Below, in pieces: positions 1 to 15,500 of a DNA stretch of 64,000 nucleotides. The stretch is from NCBI GenBank assembly GCA_000499405.2, contig HG738139.1:11866398-11930397 (forward strand). Reading direction: 5' to 3'. The position numbers and the translations under genes are program-made. The stretch comes from Onchocerca volvulus (lineage: Eukaryota > Nematoda > Chromadorea > Rhabditida > Onchocercidae). Within the stretch, counting starts at the first letter, position 1; the number at the start of each line of letters is the position of its first letter. The notes under the pieces were generated by a model. It was not told the DNA's origin and ran no database searches. It saw nothing but the letters and a program-made list of their open reading frames with translations.

Positions 1-249
1 ATATACATGCATTAGTATAATAATAAAAATATCAATGCTCTTATTTCATATACAGAAATATATCCAGGTTGTATTTTATGTATTACATTGAGAAAAAGCG
101 AACGACAAAGAAGAAAGGAAGAAGGAAAATAAAATATAGCAAATAAATGTGTTTAATTTAAAATGCGAAAAAAAAAATTGGATAATAGAGTTCCAGAATT
201 GTATATCAAATCTAATAATTTCTTTCTGTTTTTTTAAAACTTAACAAAC

Positions 250-3200
250 CTTTTTTGAATCAGTGATATTATCATTTCTTGACTGTTGTCGATATCGCTG
301 TTTCTCCTGTTGTTGTTGTTGTTGAATTATTTCCTTTTCGGTAGTAGCTTCCCGTTTTTCATTCCTGACATTTTTCAATAATGTTTCGCAATTGCTAAGT
401 TGTTTGATCGGTAATTTTATAATTTAGCATAAGATTAAATCATGCGCTAAGTTTTAAACAATAATAATTATTTTAATTTGAATAATGAATAGGAACAAAT
501 TCAATTTTTAAAATATTTTTGGCCAAATTTTTTATGTAATTCTTGAAATTAATTGTTCAGATATTTGAAATATAAATTGCTGCTACACTTTCGAGCAATT
601 GTTTTTTAAATGTTATAAACAAGTGACACAAATGGATTTTATAATTCCATACTTATTTATCAAAAGATAATCTATCGACATAAAATATAAGGATTAATAT
701 TTAATTTGCTATTTATTTATGTAAACTTTTTTCCGATAATATTTTATTTCTTCTATTTCAAGAAAATTAAAAAATAAACAAACTTATTGGAAATATCAGT
801 TATTTTCATGTCATCTTTCCATCTTAATATAGCTGTTTTTCGTTTTGATAACCATGAATCCAAATTTGATTGCCATCCTGTTTCATCATCATCGCTGTGC
901 TAAAATTTCATAAGAAGTTAATTTGAAATTGAATGAAATTTCAATTAATTTACTTAATTTTATTACATTAAAAATTTTTCCTAATTTTTCCTCTAAAATA
1001 AGCAAATTAAACTTTTACAATCAAAAATTAGATTTCGTTGAAAATGCAACAATATATGATATGATAAATTTAAAAAGTTAAAAAGCAAAAAGAAAAACAA
1101 AAACAAAAATTCGAACAAAACAAAATTTCGATTCAGAATTTGAATTAGCAAAAAAAAAAAAAAGAAATCTAACAATTTAGATTGAAAATTTTCAATTAGG
1201 TTTACCATATTTTTGCGAACTTCATCACGCAACCGTTTCTGCTGATCGGATATAATAAGTTGTTGTTTAGCTTGTTCGCATAAAGCGGTTGCACCTGATT
1301 GAGCGGTAACAAATTGTAGGGGATTATGTGCTACCTGTAAATTAAAAATATTTTTTATGAATAATACTAATTTCTAACAAATAATTAAACATTGTTTTTT
1401 CTTTTTTTTTTTTTTTGAACTTGCCAAATAAATTTGTTTTATTGATTTTTATACACATTCTGAAATGTTCGTTTACTGATTTTATATATTTGCTGAAATA
1501 TTTGTTTATTCATCAAAGACAATGAAATATTGATTTTTTTTTATCGACTTGAAATATTTTCTGAAATGTTTATTTATTGAATAAAGATAATGAAATATTG
1601 ATTTTTTTGAATGATTATCGATTCTAAATATTCATCGAAATTGATTACAAATATTAACAGGAATGTTTATTTATTGATTGAAAATAATGAAATGTTGATT
1701 TTTACCAACCGATTCTAAATATTTACGGAAATTTTACATATCTTAATTAAATACAATGAATTTTTATCGGTTTAAAATATTTATCTGGATTGGTTTTAAA
1801 GAACTTAGTGGTGAAAAGATAATTAGAAATAGCTTATGTTTAAAAATACTCTCAATATCTTAATTGACATTTCAAAAAAAATTCATGCTGGAAAAAATTT
1901 ATGGTAGAAACGGACGGAAATAATATTAAACAATCTCAATAATTTGCATTTAATTTTAGCTTTAAAATCGGATATTTATAAAATTAAAAATTAAAATAAT
2001 TGATAATTTTAAGTATTATCTTAAAAACCACATTTTAATTTAATTTCACTATAATTACTTTTTTTCAATAGCAAAACTTTTTTTTACATGCCTATGTCTT
2101 GTTATTAATTAAAATGTTAAGTCATAATTTGGATTAAGTAGTAGTTATAATATTATTTTTCCACGCAAATCATAAATTAAAATCAGTTATGAATTTAATC
2201 ATAAATTCGAATCATAAATTTAATTGGTAATATATAAGGTCATATAAGAAAAAAAAAAGATGCTATTGAAGTGGCAGAAAAGCTCGAAATCTAAGTTAAA
2301 AACATACCTAAAAATCATTCTGTCCATTAATCTAACTAATTTTTTTACTTAAGCTAACTTGCTTCACTTACGTCGACAAAAATTCAAATAATTCATTAAT
2401 ATTAATTATAATATTATGTACATCTATTCATTCTTATTTCTTATTCATAATTCTAATCAAATATGTCATAATTTAAAGACAAATTAGCAATTTAACTTTT
2501 GACGTGAACTGTCCAAGTACTATAATTCGATCATTCTAATATATTTTTTCGTAATCCAGCGACTACTAATACTATATGTATCAAAAAGCCCTTTTATATT
2601 TCATTAATGAGCAAAACAAATTAAATGAAACGAATGAAATTTGTCACTTATTTACTATAATTCGACCAATCTATATATTTTTTTTCTAGTAATTCATCGA
2701 TATTTTAATACAAATATTATTTTATATACATCGAAAAAGTCTCGTTATGTTTCAGAAATATGCAACGGATAAAATCAATAGCTAAAAATTATCATTTATT
2801 CAAGATTTATCATCAGTTTATCATTCAATGGTAAAATTTATCGATAGATTGGAATTTGTCGACATAAAAAAGCTTTAACTCAGCAGAACTTTACCTCTTT
2901 TATCTGATTTTAATTTCAAATTAATTTGAAATTTTTAAATCAAAAAGTTCTGCTGAGTTAAAGCTTTTTTATAAATTCGAAATTCATTAAAATCAATCAA
3001 ATTTTGGGACAATTAAATTGCGTTTAATGAAAGTAATAAATTAATTTTAATTATGAATAATGGAATACTAATTACCTGTGATGTAAGTTTAAGCTGTTGT
3101 CTAGTTGGAATTAACTGTTCATTATTTTCTGTACTGCGTTCGCTATTAAAAGATGGACCACTAGTTGTTTCGGCCGAATAGCTGTGAAAAGAAAAAAATT

Positions 3201-6200
3201 ATGATAAAAATTTTTTAATTAAAAATTAATCGAAATTTTCAGATCAAATTATCAATTTCTTTTTCTTTCATTTATGGAAAATAAAAAGAAATACATTACA
3301 ACAAAGAAAATTCAGGAAATATACATTCTGTAATAAGTTAAGATTATTAAACTTGAAATTATTTAAAAGCAAAAATATATTTACATATCAAGATTTATCG
3401 AAATTGTTTAAATTAGAAATTAAAAGATTTCGGCAGGCAATTCAAAACGAATTAGTTTTTTCAACAGATACAAAAAACAAAAAAAAAAAGATATCTATTT
3501 ATATTCTCTCTCCAAGTTGGAACTGTTAATTTGAAATTGAAAGGGAGAAAAAGAATTTACACTTCTCAACAAATTAAAATTGTTAAATTCGAAATCAAAA
3601 AAAAGCCATGGGCTAATTCAATTCTTTCTAATAGAAAAGGATTATAATTCAAATTTTATTTTTTAGAAAAAAATAAAATGGATAATGGACAAATCGAATT
3701 ACTAGCTAATATTATATGAAATCCGAAAACATGAAAATAAGCGAAGAAATTTTAACCTGCTCAATTCTTCGGTGGAATATTCACTACTTAAATCGGCCAA
3801 ATACTTTTTTACCGTATAATTATAATCCATTATTGTAATCACTCCCTAAAATGAAATTTCTCTTTAAAAATAAGAAATTATTTGAAATATTTTCTGAATT
3901 GTTTTTCGAACTATGTAAAATACGCTAATTGATAAGCTAAAATAATGATGAAGGAAAAGACACGGTAATTTTCTTTTAACTTTTCATCTTTGTTTATTAA
4001 ATTTATTGTTAGAAATTAATCGACAAAAAAATGCTTAATTAATTGAATATCCTCTTAGAAACTCTTCAATAAATCCAGTAATTCATTTCTGAACTATTAA
4101 TTAATCTAATAAATTTATGTAATATATAGTATAACATTATTACATTAATCAATGCAGTGAGGCCGTGCATATTTAATTAAAAAAAGATAGGAATTTGAAA
4201 TAAACCGCCAAATATTCATTCAGCTGTAAATCCTGTAAACTTTCTACAAACTTAGAAATGGAAGAAGTTCATATGAGAAGTAAGTAAATATAAAAGTAAA
4301 AAACATAAAAGTTCATATAAATAATAAATTAGCATCCGGTGCAATTTTGTATGAAATACATAAGGAAATATAGTATATAAGCGAAATCGAGTATATAAGT
4401 AAAGAATATAAGAAGTATAAATTGAGTACATAAGTAAAGAATATACAAATTCTTATTTGTAAAAGAAGTATAACTTAATATGAGTAATGCAAGAATATAT
4501 ATTAATGGAAGAAACATCTTTCGTTTCTGCATCTAATATCATCCCATAATATTTATGGAAGAATTCAACATACAATACAATTTTATATCAGTAATATTAA
4601 GTAAATAAGTAAAAAATATGCAAATTCCAATCTGTGAAGAAAACAGAAATATTGAGTATGCAAGATTATATAAGTATTTATGGAAGAAACAGTACGTCTA
4701 ATACAAGTATATAAATTTTTTACCATATAAGTATTTGTCTAATATAATTTTTAAGTATACAAGTATATGAGTATTTGATAAGTATATAGGTACTTATTGT
4801 ATAAGGTATTTGTCTAATAAGCGATACTATAAAAATATATGTCTAATATAATTCTGTGCATCAAATATTAAGTATTTATTGTGAGGAATATATACGTAAG
4901 AAATAAAATTAACATTTAATAGAAATTTATCAGTAATAAATATATATAAGTTATAGGAATGTTACCATTTTATATAATACTTTTCCCTTTAATTATATAT
5001 CAGAAGAAAAACAAAGATTATTTTGAAGTCATTTTTGTTTGACAATTAATTACAATTATAATATTTCTAACATCAAGCATGAGAAGTGAAATAAAAAAGT
5101 TTGGTAAATTTAGGATTAATAGTTGCAATGACAAGTACAATACTAGTGTTATGATAAAATATATTAATTCCTGTATTATAATTATTGTGATAGCAATAAA
5201 ATAATTAAACATGATAATTAAAAAATAATGCAAGAACTCAACAATTAATGACCTGTAGAAACGATTTTCATATTGCAAACCTTACCAACCACATGAAATT
5301 TATAGATTAGATGTATGCTTTTCTTTCTTTCTTTTTTTTTTTTTTTTTTTTTGTTGAATATTTTATAAGAGTTATAAAGAAATACTGAAGCAAGCATTAA
5401 TGAAAAAAAGTAAATACTAATACGTATTATGGAATATTTAGGAAAAATAAAAAAAATTTCACATAATAAACAGTGAATCATATTTTAAGATAAAAAGAAA
5501 CGAAACAGATGATTTCGATTATGAATTTGATCGGTTCCAGTAAATGTTAACTCTCGGTAAAATTAATTATTTCGATAAATTAATAAAATAAAAAAAAAGA
5601 AACTATTGTTTAAATTATTTTGACTAACGATATGGGATGACAAGATGGAAACAAAAAAGTGATTTTTATGTTAAATATGCTAATAGACGTTTTGTTGAAT
5701 TTTACGAGTCACAAATTTCCCACGCACTAAAACATATGTGTTACGGTAGATAATCTAATTCTAATATATCGTATTATGCTATTCTTTGTTCAGTCTAATC
5801 AACCATAATCGATGGATAATAAATAATTTCTTTGATTTACAGTAAGAAAGTAAATATGTAAGAATGTCATTTCACTTTGAGATGAAAAAAATTTTCGTCA
5901 TTTCTTTTAAAGATTTGAATCTAAACAACATGCAATATTTGACATTAAATGGAGAATATTATGTTTATTAACATGAATCATTTTATTCATAAAATGAAAT
6001 GTTGCACAATCGATGAGAAAGGCTTAGAAAAGTTAAAATTCAACAAATAATCATATTGCAATAATCAACTACTTGTAAATTGATATTTTTCTATAAAAAA
6101 ACCATAGCAAAATCTTCGTTATCAAATAATTAATAGATTTTAAATAATCAATAAAAAATTCTTAGGAAATTTGTAAAAAAAGAAGGAGAAAAATTGATAT

Positions 6201-9200
6201 TTCACTACAAAAAATTATAGCAAAATTTCCATTACAAAATGATATAATCAAATAACAAAAACTTAAATTAATAAAAATCTTAAAAATTTGTTAAAAAAAA
6301 GAGGAGGAGAATTGATATTTTACTATAAAAAATTACAGCGAAATTTCCGTTTCAAAATGATGCAATTAAATGATCAATAAAACTCAAATAATCAATAAAA
6401 GTTTTAAAAATTTGTAAAAAAAAGAAAAGAAAAAGAAAAAAACGAACAAACCTCGTCACTATTTGTTGTGTTCAATTGTGTACGATCAGTAATTTCATCG
6501 TTGAAACTGTAACAATACTTAAGACGATAATTTGATGTGTAGTAAATAGTAGAATGTCCGAAAAGAAGAAAAAGAAAAAAAGGTAATGTTTTTCCTTTCA
6601 TTTCTGAGCATTTTTCCAGAAATTTTTAAAAAATTAGGACATTTTGTTATTGTTATCTTATTTGATCTAAAATTTTTGCTTTTATTTATTTATTGTAAAA
6701 AAATCGTCATAAATTAATCATTTAATTATTTAAATTTTTAATACCTATTTGTTTAAACTTTTACCACAAATAATAAAATTTTACTTATATTTCTCAAGAC
6801 TAATTTCAATAATATATTATGAAATTTATAGCAATTCAACTATTTTTAAATTTATGATCAAACATTCTTTGATTGATAAAAATGATAAGGATTTGATAGA
6901 TCTTATAGTGATAATAAATGTATTTGGCAAAAATATGTTTGTGGATATATTTATATACTAACCTTAACCAAAACAAGTCTGGATAATAATTGTCATTGTT
7001 CTCAAATGAAAAACTTGATTGAATAAACAATTTTAATCTATCAAATTTAGATCTGCATGAATGATATATGTATGAATGTGATTATGTGTATAACTTGCCA
7101 AATTTAGACGTACGTAAACGTGTGCGTGTACTTATATGCGTGTGTGTGTGTGGATGAGTATATGAATGTTAAAATACTTAACAACTGTTACGAGAAATAA
7201 TTATAACTACACTATCATTATCAACAATGACTTATTAATTATAGATTTTTCCTTTCCGTTCGAATGGAATATTTTATAGAGATCATAATGCAAGCTATGA
7301 GGATTTTATTGATTATCCGATCGAGAAATGAGAAATATGCGGATAAACAAAATAGTAACATGAAATTTTCATCCATAAATCTAATGTGATTTGTAAGTTT
7401 CATCTCAAAGAGACAGTTTACAAAATCTAATCGTTATGGATGTTCTAATAGTTCTCAATTTACAATCAAAGTACCGTAGATTTCTCCTTAACTCATATTA
7501 AAATCCTTATCTATCGACCAGTATGAACGAAAAGAAGGTGGAATGTTCTGATCGATATGCTTGTATGAAATAAACATTGTATCCATACTACTGTATGAAG
7601 AAAAGATCGAGATCGTATCCATCTGTATATGAAAAATGATTGACGAGGAAAAATTCACGTATCCATGTACGTATGCGAAAGAAAGATCGTATCCACGTGT
7701 TTTTGCGAAGAATAAATTATCGTATATCTATCCATGCGATTGTTTGAAGACCGTACCCAGTGCTTTTGCGAAGAAAAAATTATCGTATCTATGCACTTTT
7801 TTGAAAGACCGTATCCATGAACTTACATGAAGAAAAATTATCATATCTTTGCGCTTGTATGAAATGACGATCAAATCTATGTGCTTGTATGAAGAAAAGA
7901 TTATCGTATCCGTGACACTTAAAAGAAAGACCGTATCCATCTGCTTGGATGAAATAAGATCATATTTATATGACGAAAAAGTTATCGTATTCATGAGCTT
8001 GTATGAAAAAAAGATTGCATACACAGTATATTTATGAAGGAAAGATCGTATCCATTGTGCTTGTAGGAAGAATAAATCGTATTTATTATATGAAAAAACA
8101 ATCGTATAAAATGATCGTTCGTATAATAGTAAATGTTATCATAGATTATTAATTAATAAAAGTTATTTATTTTATTTTCAAATTTAAGTATTGGAAGAAA
8201 AACGATGATGATAGGAAAGAAAATATGGCTAATGTCAATTTTATTTCACTATGTTTTGTGGAAAAGAGAATATCAGTAGGAGAAAAAAAAGAAAAAAAAA
8301 AACGAAAAAACAAATATTTACCTAACTTGTTCAACAAGCGATGAAACAACATAAACCAAATCGAAATTCGGTCGTTCAAGAATTTCTCGTAATGATGATG
8401 GATTTGGGCGATTTTGACAAATAAATGAATGATATTGGATTAACGGTTCCAAGGCTGTATAATCAAGTTGTGGTACATGAACAATGCTTTTACATGCATT
8501 AAACAATGCCAAAATTGTAGTACAAAACTGAAATTAATCGATATATACATATATTTTTTATTATTTCATAATTAATTTCTTAGAAATTTTTCAATTCTAA
8601 TTATTCCTAAAAAATTTTCTCTCAATAATTTCATACATTTTAATTTTATATTTTCATAAATTTGACAAATATTTTTAAATCTGTTGAAAAAATTTATTTA
8701 AAAAAGAATCGAAATTCGACAAATATTTTTAAATTTTTTATCATTAAAAAAAAAAAGAAAAACAAGTCACTTTAAATTGTAATATACTCTTCTGCTTCCC
8801 GCAATTATTTCGATAATTTCTTTTAAGTCATCAAATATTTTTAATAATTGGTTAAAAAAATTTTCAAGCAAAAAGAAGAGAAGAGGAAAAATGTTCAAAT
8901 GATGATTTTTTTTTCTTTTGCAGTTATGTAAAATTTAAAAATATTTGTTAAAGTTCTAATTTTTTAGCAAATTTATGAAATTATGGAAGGAAAATTTTCA
9001 AGAAATATTTAGAATGAAAAAATTTCCGGGTAAAAAAAATTTTAAATATTCTTCTCTCAAATTTTATGTTACTAGCAGATATATTAGATCTATTAGTAAA
9101 TAACTTTAAAAGAAAGAAAAAAAAATGCTTTCTTATTTAAACATACTCTTCGAATTCGTACGCTGTCGTAATTTTCGCATTTCGAAAACTTTCCTGCAGC

Positions 9201-12200
9201 AGATATGAATCTGTAAACAAGTAAACTTGAAGGATGCAAATTTTTGCTATCAGGTAAATACATCTACGAATAAATAATCAAAAATACCGGTAACTGGATT
9301 TGTATTGCTGATAATCTCAGCAGAAACAAATTAAACCTAGTATTAAAGTTGATTCGTTAAAATGTTGAAAATTTTTGCAAAAACATTTCAATGTGCAAAT
9401 ACAGATGAATAAAACATTATTTCATAAAACAATGAAAATAGAATAATGGAATCAATATTTTTTTAATAAATAGTGAAAAAAAAAACTACACATTACTAAA
9501 TAATTATGGCAGAGTGAATAAATTGATTGAAGTGGGTGAAATTTTGTAGAAAATTTTATAAAATTTTAGACTTAATAAATTTTTTATTTCTTTTTGTTGT
9601 TTTTTTGTTTTTTTCTTTCCTTCTGGATTTGTATTAAATACTATAATTTCAAAGTAAAAATCAATTTCTATTAATGATTAGATAACTAGATAAGCTTAAT
9701 GATATCCAATTAACTTCTTTTTTCGTTTTCTTTTTTTTAAGCCTTTTTTTTTCTTTCAACTATTAATGAAATAACAACAGTAAGCGGTAAATATAAATAA
9801 AAATGATGGATTGAAATGAATGACAATATTAATGATGCCTGTCATTCATCTCATTTCCTCTAATCGTTGCACATTTTCAGGGATCAAAATTATATTTTCA
9901 ATAAAAAAAAAAAAAAAGAAAAAAACCGGCCATAACAATGGATTGAAACGAAATAATCGCAACTATTTTAGCTGAAAACCTTTTTTTTTTCATAATCTGA
10001 AATTCAAAATTTGACATTTAAATCTTAAAAATTTGATTAGTATTAGTATTTCAATGCATTATTTATGCATCATTTAAATTAGTTGAAGTTTACTAACTAA
10101 ACAAAAATTTTCAATACTGTTATCTATTAATTGAAAAGCTGCGTTTCTTTTCGCAATTTAAAGAATTTTAAAAAGAAAACATTTCAATGCAAATCGGATC
10201 TGTTTGAAAAAAGAATGTAATGAAAACATTATTGATATTTAAATCTTAAAAAATTTGATCTTGATAATTATTTCAAGTGATTAAAATTCATTAATTAACG
10301 AAATTTTCAAAAACTCATTAAAATAACATTATTTAAATATGAATAAATATTGCATTTTTGAAGAAAATTACTATTGATAAGAAGGAAAAGTAATTTAAGA
10401 CGAAAAGTTGATGTTAAAAGGAAATTTGTCACAATCGCCTAAATTTAGTGTAATATTTTCAATGTAATATTATTACGATACTACTATCTTCTATTCTTAT
10501 ATAGAGCAATTTCGATGATAATTATTATCTGAGATTAATTTTCATTCATTAAATCAAAATTATGCAAATTTGTGGAAATAATGAAAAAATAAATGCAATA
10601 TTATTTTTGTTGTTGAGGTTTTATTTTCTATTAATATTTACAATTTTTGCTTTTCCAATTCATAAAAAAAATCAATTATTTTAGATTCGTAAAAAGTCAA
10701 ATGTTTTTTGTAAATTAGGAAAAAAAAAAGAAAAATAAATGTTAATAGAACATAACTATCGTATTCTTAACGTATATGAAATACATAAATTCTGCTGAAT
10801 TAAAAATACCACAAAAATACTATGAAAATAATTTCAGTAATTTCATAGGTATTTTTCGATATATGTATGTTTCTTTTCAAGTTCCAAAAATTTTTTGAAT
10901 AGAAAATTTTGCTCTAAATTTTCAACTTTTAAAGTACTTCATCTAATTTCTCTTTAAAATTTCAATTATTATTTTAAAAAACATAAAAAACTGAATTGAC
11001 TGAATGAAAATTTTACATTATGTTTGGAACACTGTAAAGTTGCAATTGAAACTGAATGCAAATACAAATTCAGTTTAAATTAATTCAGGCTAGTTCAATT
11101 CAATTTCATTCTATTCCATTTCAATTTTTTCAAGAATTTTAAAATTTTCCAATACTACAAAGTAAAATGTGAAATACAAAGAGAAGAAAGCGGAATGAAA
11201 TAAGAAAGAAAAGAATGAATGGAATTTATGACGGAAGGATTAGTACTTGAAAATATCATCTTCAGAAACCCATTGTGAAAGAGTTGTTTATAATCAAGAA
11301 AATGAAGGCATAAACTAAATTTCCTTAAATTTTAAACTATAACGTATGAATTTTAATTTCAACTGTTTCAATAAGAAATGGTAATCAATAATTCTAATAA
11401 GTTAAACGGCAGAGTTAGTACGAATTACGGAAAAAATATGAGAAATTTTTGCAATGTCTTGCAAATTATTGTAAATAAAAAAATAGTTTCAAAAAAATAA
11501 AAAATTTGAGAAAATAATAAATCAGATAGTACGAAATTTTCATCTCGAAAATAAATTATATTTAAACTGACATTCGATAATGGTCGAAGTTGATAAATTG
11601 CAGTAAAATTTGGATTTTTTAGATGTAAAGCTATTAGAAAAATTAAAATTTTTTTTATTTCACATATTTATTAAAAACATAAAAAAAATTTTACGAAATC
11701 TTTTCAAAAATTTATCCTAAGAACGAGATTAATATGTAAAATTTCTGCATTATCATGCAAATTATGGCAAAAATGAAAAATGACAAATAATTCATTATCC
11801 TTATTCATGATTTTAAAAAAACAACGAATTTTTGGAAATGAATACAGATGGACAAAAAAGATTTGGCAAGTTGCCATAAGGTAAAACGGTTTTGACCTTT
11901 TTTTTTTGTTCACATGTTAAGGTCATCACTATGTCTGTTATTTGAAATGAACAATGAATAGGAATTTTAAAAAAAAAAAAAAGTGGGAACAATAAAAAGT
12001 TTGAAATTAGATGGAATGAAAAATTTGCAATTTCGAGAATTCACTTAAGAAGATAAAAATTTTACGAAGAAAATAATGAATAAATTAAAGGTTAAAAAAA
12101 TATTATAAATTAATAAAATATACAATACACTGAATATTTTGGGAAAAAATCCATGATTTAATAAGCATATGGTTGATTATAAAACCCTAAGATTTTTTAA

Positions 12201-12481
12201 ATATTTTTATATTTAACAAACAAACTAAAATTTAAATATAAATAGAATAATTTGAAATAATCAGTTTAAAATTCAGTTTAAAATTTTGAAATTAATTAAG
12301 ATACAGCATTTATTTAAAAAGCAATAATAAATTTTTAATGCAAAAAATTATATTAACAAAAGAAAAAAAAACATATACATGTCAATTAAGCATTCAAAAA
12401 TATAAATAAAATATTTAAATATATAAATTGATGAGAAGTAGATCAAATAATGATAATGAACTAAAATTGATGAATAAACAG

Positions 12482-12517
<36 letters not shown>

Positions 12518-15500
12518 GAGAAAAAAAACCACACCAAGTCAAATCGGAAATAGGTGAGGGGAAAAAAAATTAATAATCATTGAATCGAATCGAATCAAAA
12601 CTAAATTGATATATTAAAAATGAAGCGAAATGTGTAAGAGGAAGGAGAGGTAGACAAAAATTTGGAGTAAAAAGGTTGAAAAGAGGTGGAATTTTGATAA
12701 TAGATTGGAATGAATGAATGAAAATGCTGTGTATGATGATGATCATTGATGGAATGGGGTAGTAGTTCTAGCATTTGAATTCATAATATAGTTGACAAGA
12801 AGGAATCATACGAAATTGTCCTTTTCATCGAAATTTGATGAAATGATGAAGAAGAAGAAGGAGAAGTATGATTATGATGATGATGAAGGAGATGAAGAAG
12901 AAGAAGAAAATGATGGAATTTAATTTCCAAATAGATATATAATATTATAGATATACATATATTTATTCATTCATCCATCTATTCATATCTCTCATTGATC
13001 ATAACCACTATATATAGTGATCAAGACGAGAAATTGCATATATATTTATCTATGTATCATTTGATATGTATATAATAAGAATCATTTGTTCTGTATGTTA
13101 ATACATAAATTTTGAACATATATGTAAATGTATATATATCGAAATATCTCGGTCATATTATCAAATGAATTTCTCTTTATGTCTTTAAACCTAACTATTA
13201 ATTAAAATCAATTTAATTTACTTGTAGGAATTATCATCTATTAGGGAATGGAATGATTAATAATAATAGTATTATTAATATTATTAATATTTAATATGAT
13301 TAAGTTTTTGGAGTAAAATAAAGTTATGAATTAACTTATCATAATTTTTTTGATTATTGTGATCTATAGCTTTATCATCTTTTCTTTTTTTCTTTCTTTT
13401 TCACCAAATAGTTTTATTATTTAAATTTGGGATAGTAAATTTTTTCACTGGAATTTTGCAATATTTGTAACAATCATGCTCAAACTATCATATTACATAC
13501 TTCTAATTGTTTATCAATCATTATTTGGAACAGAAGATCTTATTTGTAGTACTGTATATTGAATACGGTAATCGATAGTTATCGTAATAAAGAAATTCTT
13601 TATTGTTGAGGATAGATTTTACTAGTGGTATTTGTACACTGAATACAGCTATCATTAGCTATCATACTGTACAGTTTTTTTGCCGTTTAGGACACAGAAC
13701 TTATCATATGGTACTGTATACTGGCTACAATTATTTTTTACTACAGTATAATGCTAGTACTGTATAGATGACTATAGTTAACCTAACACATAAATTGATC
13801 ATTCAGGATAGATTTTATTAGTAGTATTGTACATTAAATACGCTATCTTTTACTACCGTAATGCACAATTTTGTTTACCATTTAGGACAGTAGATTTTGT
13901 TATATTGTACTGTATTTTGAGTACGAATATTTTTTACTACGATATAGCACAATTCTACGACTGATCGCTTGTCATTCAGAACAGAATTTATTAATAATAC
14001 TGTATTGCAATTTGAATATAACTGCAAACCATTATGGATAGTCTTAAGAAACTGTAAAATGCCGCATGAAAAAACAAAATTTACCGGTTAATTTGAGGCA
14101 ATCAAGTTGATACTACTTTTTGCATGTTATGTATTTCAACAGTATCCATACTAATTTAATTTTGCAAATAATATTCTATCATAGCTTCCTTATATGTTAA
14201 GATAATTTGACTTTAACAGCTAATAAGAACATTAAGTCAAATATTTTCAAAAATTAACATAATTAAAGAAAAATATAAAAAATCATATAGTTGCAAAAAT
14301 AATAATAATTACTTCTCAAAATGTCAAAAAAAAAGATTCAAATTTGAAATCTTGGAACTTTATTTTTATTTTAATCTATTAGCTAAATTATTCAATATAA
14401 TCAATAATTTCTGCTAGCACATTTCATATTATTAATAATTTTAATATGAAAGAAAAGATAATAATTATCATTTTACAAAAGAATTTCGTACTACTGTAAG
14501 ATATTTATATATTATCATAAAATCAAATACACATATCATTATTCCACAAAATTGCCTTTTTAACAATTTTATCACTTTGATTTCATCTCTTCTCCTTCTT
14601 CATTTACAGAAAGATTAAATAGCAATAAAATAACCAATTTTAACAAAACTTTGCCGTAATAGTAGGTCTACATTTATATCTGTTCACTAATTTAACTGAT
14701 AAAGATGTATAAAGATAGACATTACATAATTGCATTTTTTTTTTTTTATCTTTTCGTCTTTACTATTTCATTTTCATTTACATTTCGCATTCTTGTGCAA
14801 CTTTAAAATATATAAAATTTATTATATTTCAATTAAAATTTAAATTAAAAGTTATACATATTACAATAGATATAAAAAACTAATGCTGTTTATTATGCTT
14901 GCTATTTATTTGTAACCAATTTATTTCTAAAATTTATAACTAAAATAATTAAATTCATAAATTTTTAACATTATAAATTATAGAAAATTAAAAAAAAGAA
15001 AAAAGTTGCTAAAGTTAATTATTGTCAAATTTATTCTGAACTATAATATTCTATCGATTTAAATTTTCTCCAAATAGTTAATAAATTTTCACTACAAGTA
15101 TTTCAATACAGGTATTGTGCTAGGAATTTCAAAACTTGGTTAGAAATATCCGTATAAATAATAATTTATAAAATGAATATGCCAGTGTAATGCAATATTT
15201 TTCATGATAAAAACTGATCATAAAATCCATCATAAGAAAAAAAAGGTAAAAAGTGGAAGCAATATTTTTCAATGATTACATTATTTTGTAGCTTTTTTTT
15301 CTCTCTAATTCTTGTACTTTCAATCTAAATCGAACTTTTTTTTTTTTGAAAAAATTGAATTATTTAAAGACTTGTTCTTTGGCAATTTTTCATTAAAAAA
15401 ATTATTTTTGCAACAATTTGTCAAAACTAATTTTTGTTAAAGAAAATAACGAAAAGATGAGCTGAATTATTAAGATAAAAAAAATTTGTTAACAAAAGAA

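Noticed and set aside
41..243. Ending the CH-domain protein at TAA 241-243 after the 250-394 exon
   Set aside because: A GTTTGT donor identical to those used by exons 6452-6506 and 784-899 precedes the stop, and the family normally has a longer C-terminus.
7728..8024. Minus-strand 98-codon ORF and overlapping plus-strand ORFs
   Set aside because: All are frames through one minisatellite array.
12348..12542. Minus-strand ORF with a poly-Phe stretch
   Set aside because: It is produced by the 32-nt poly(A) run; no splice context or domain.
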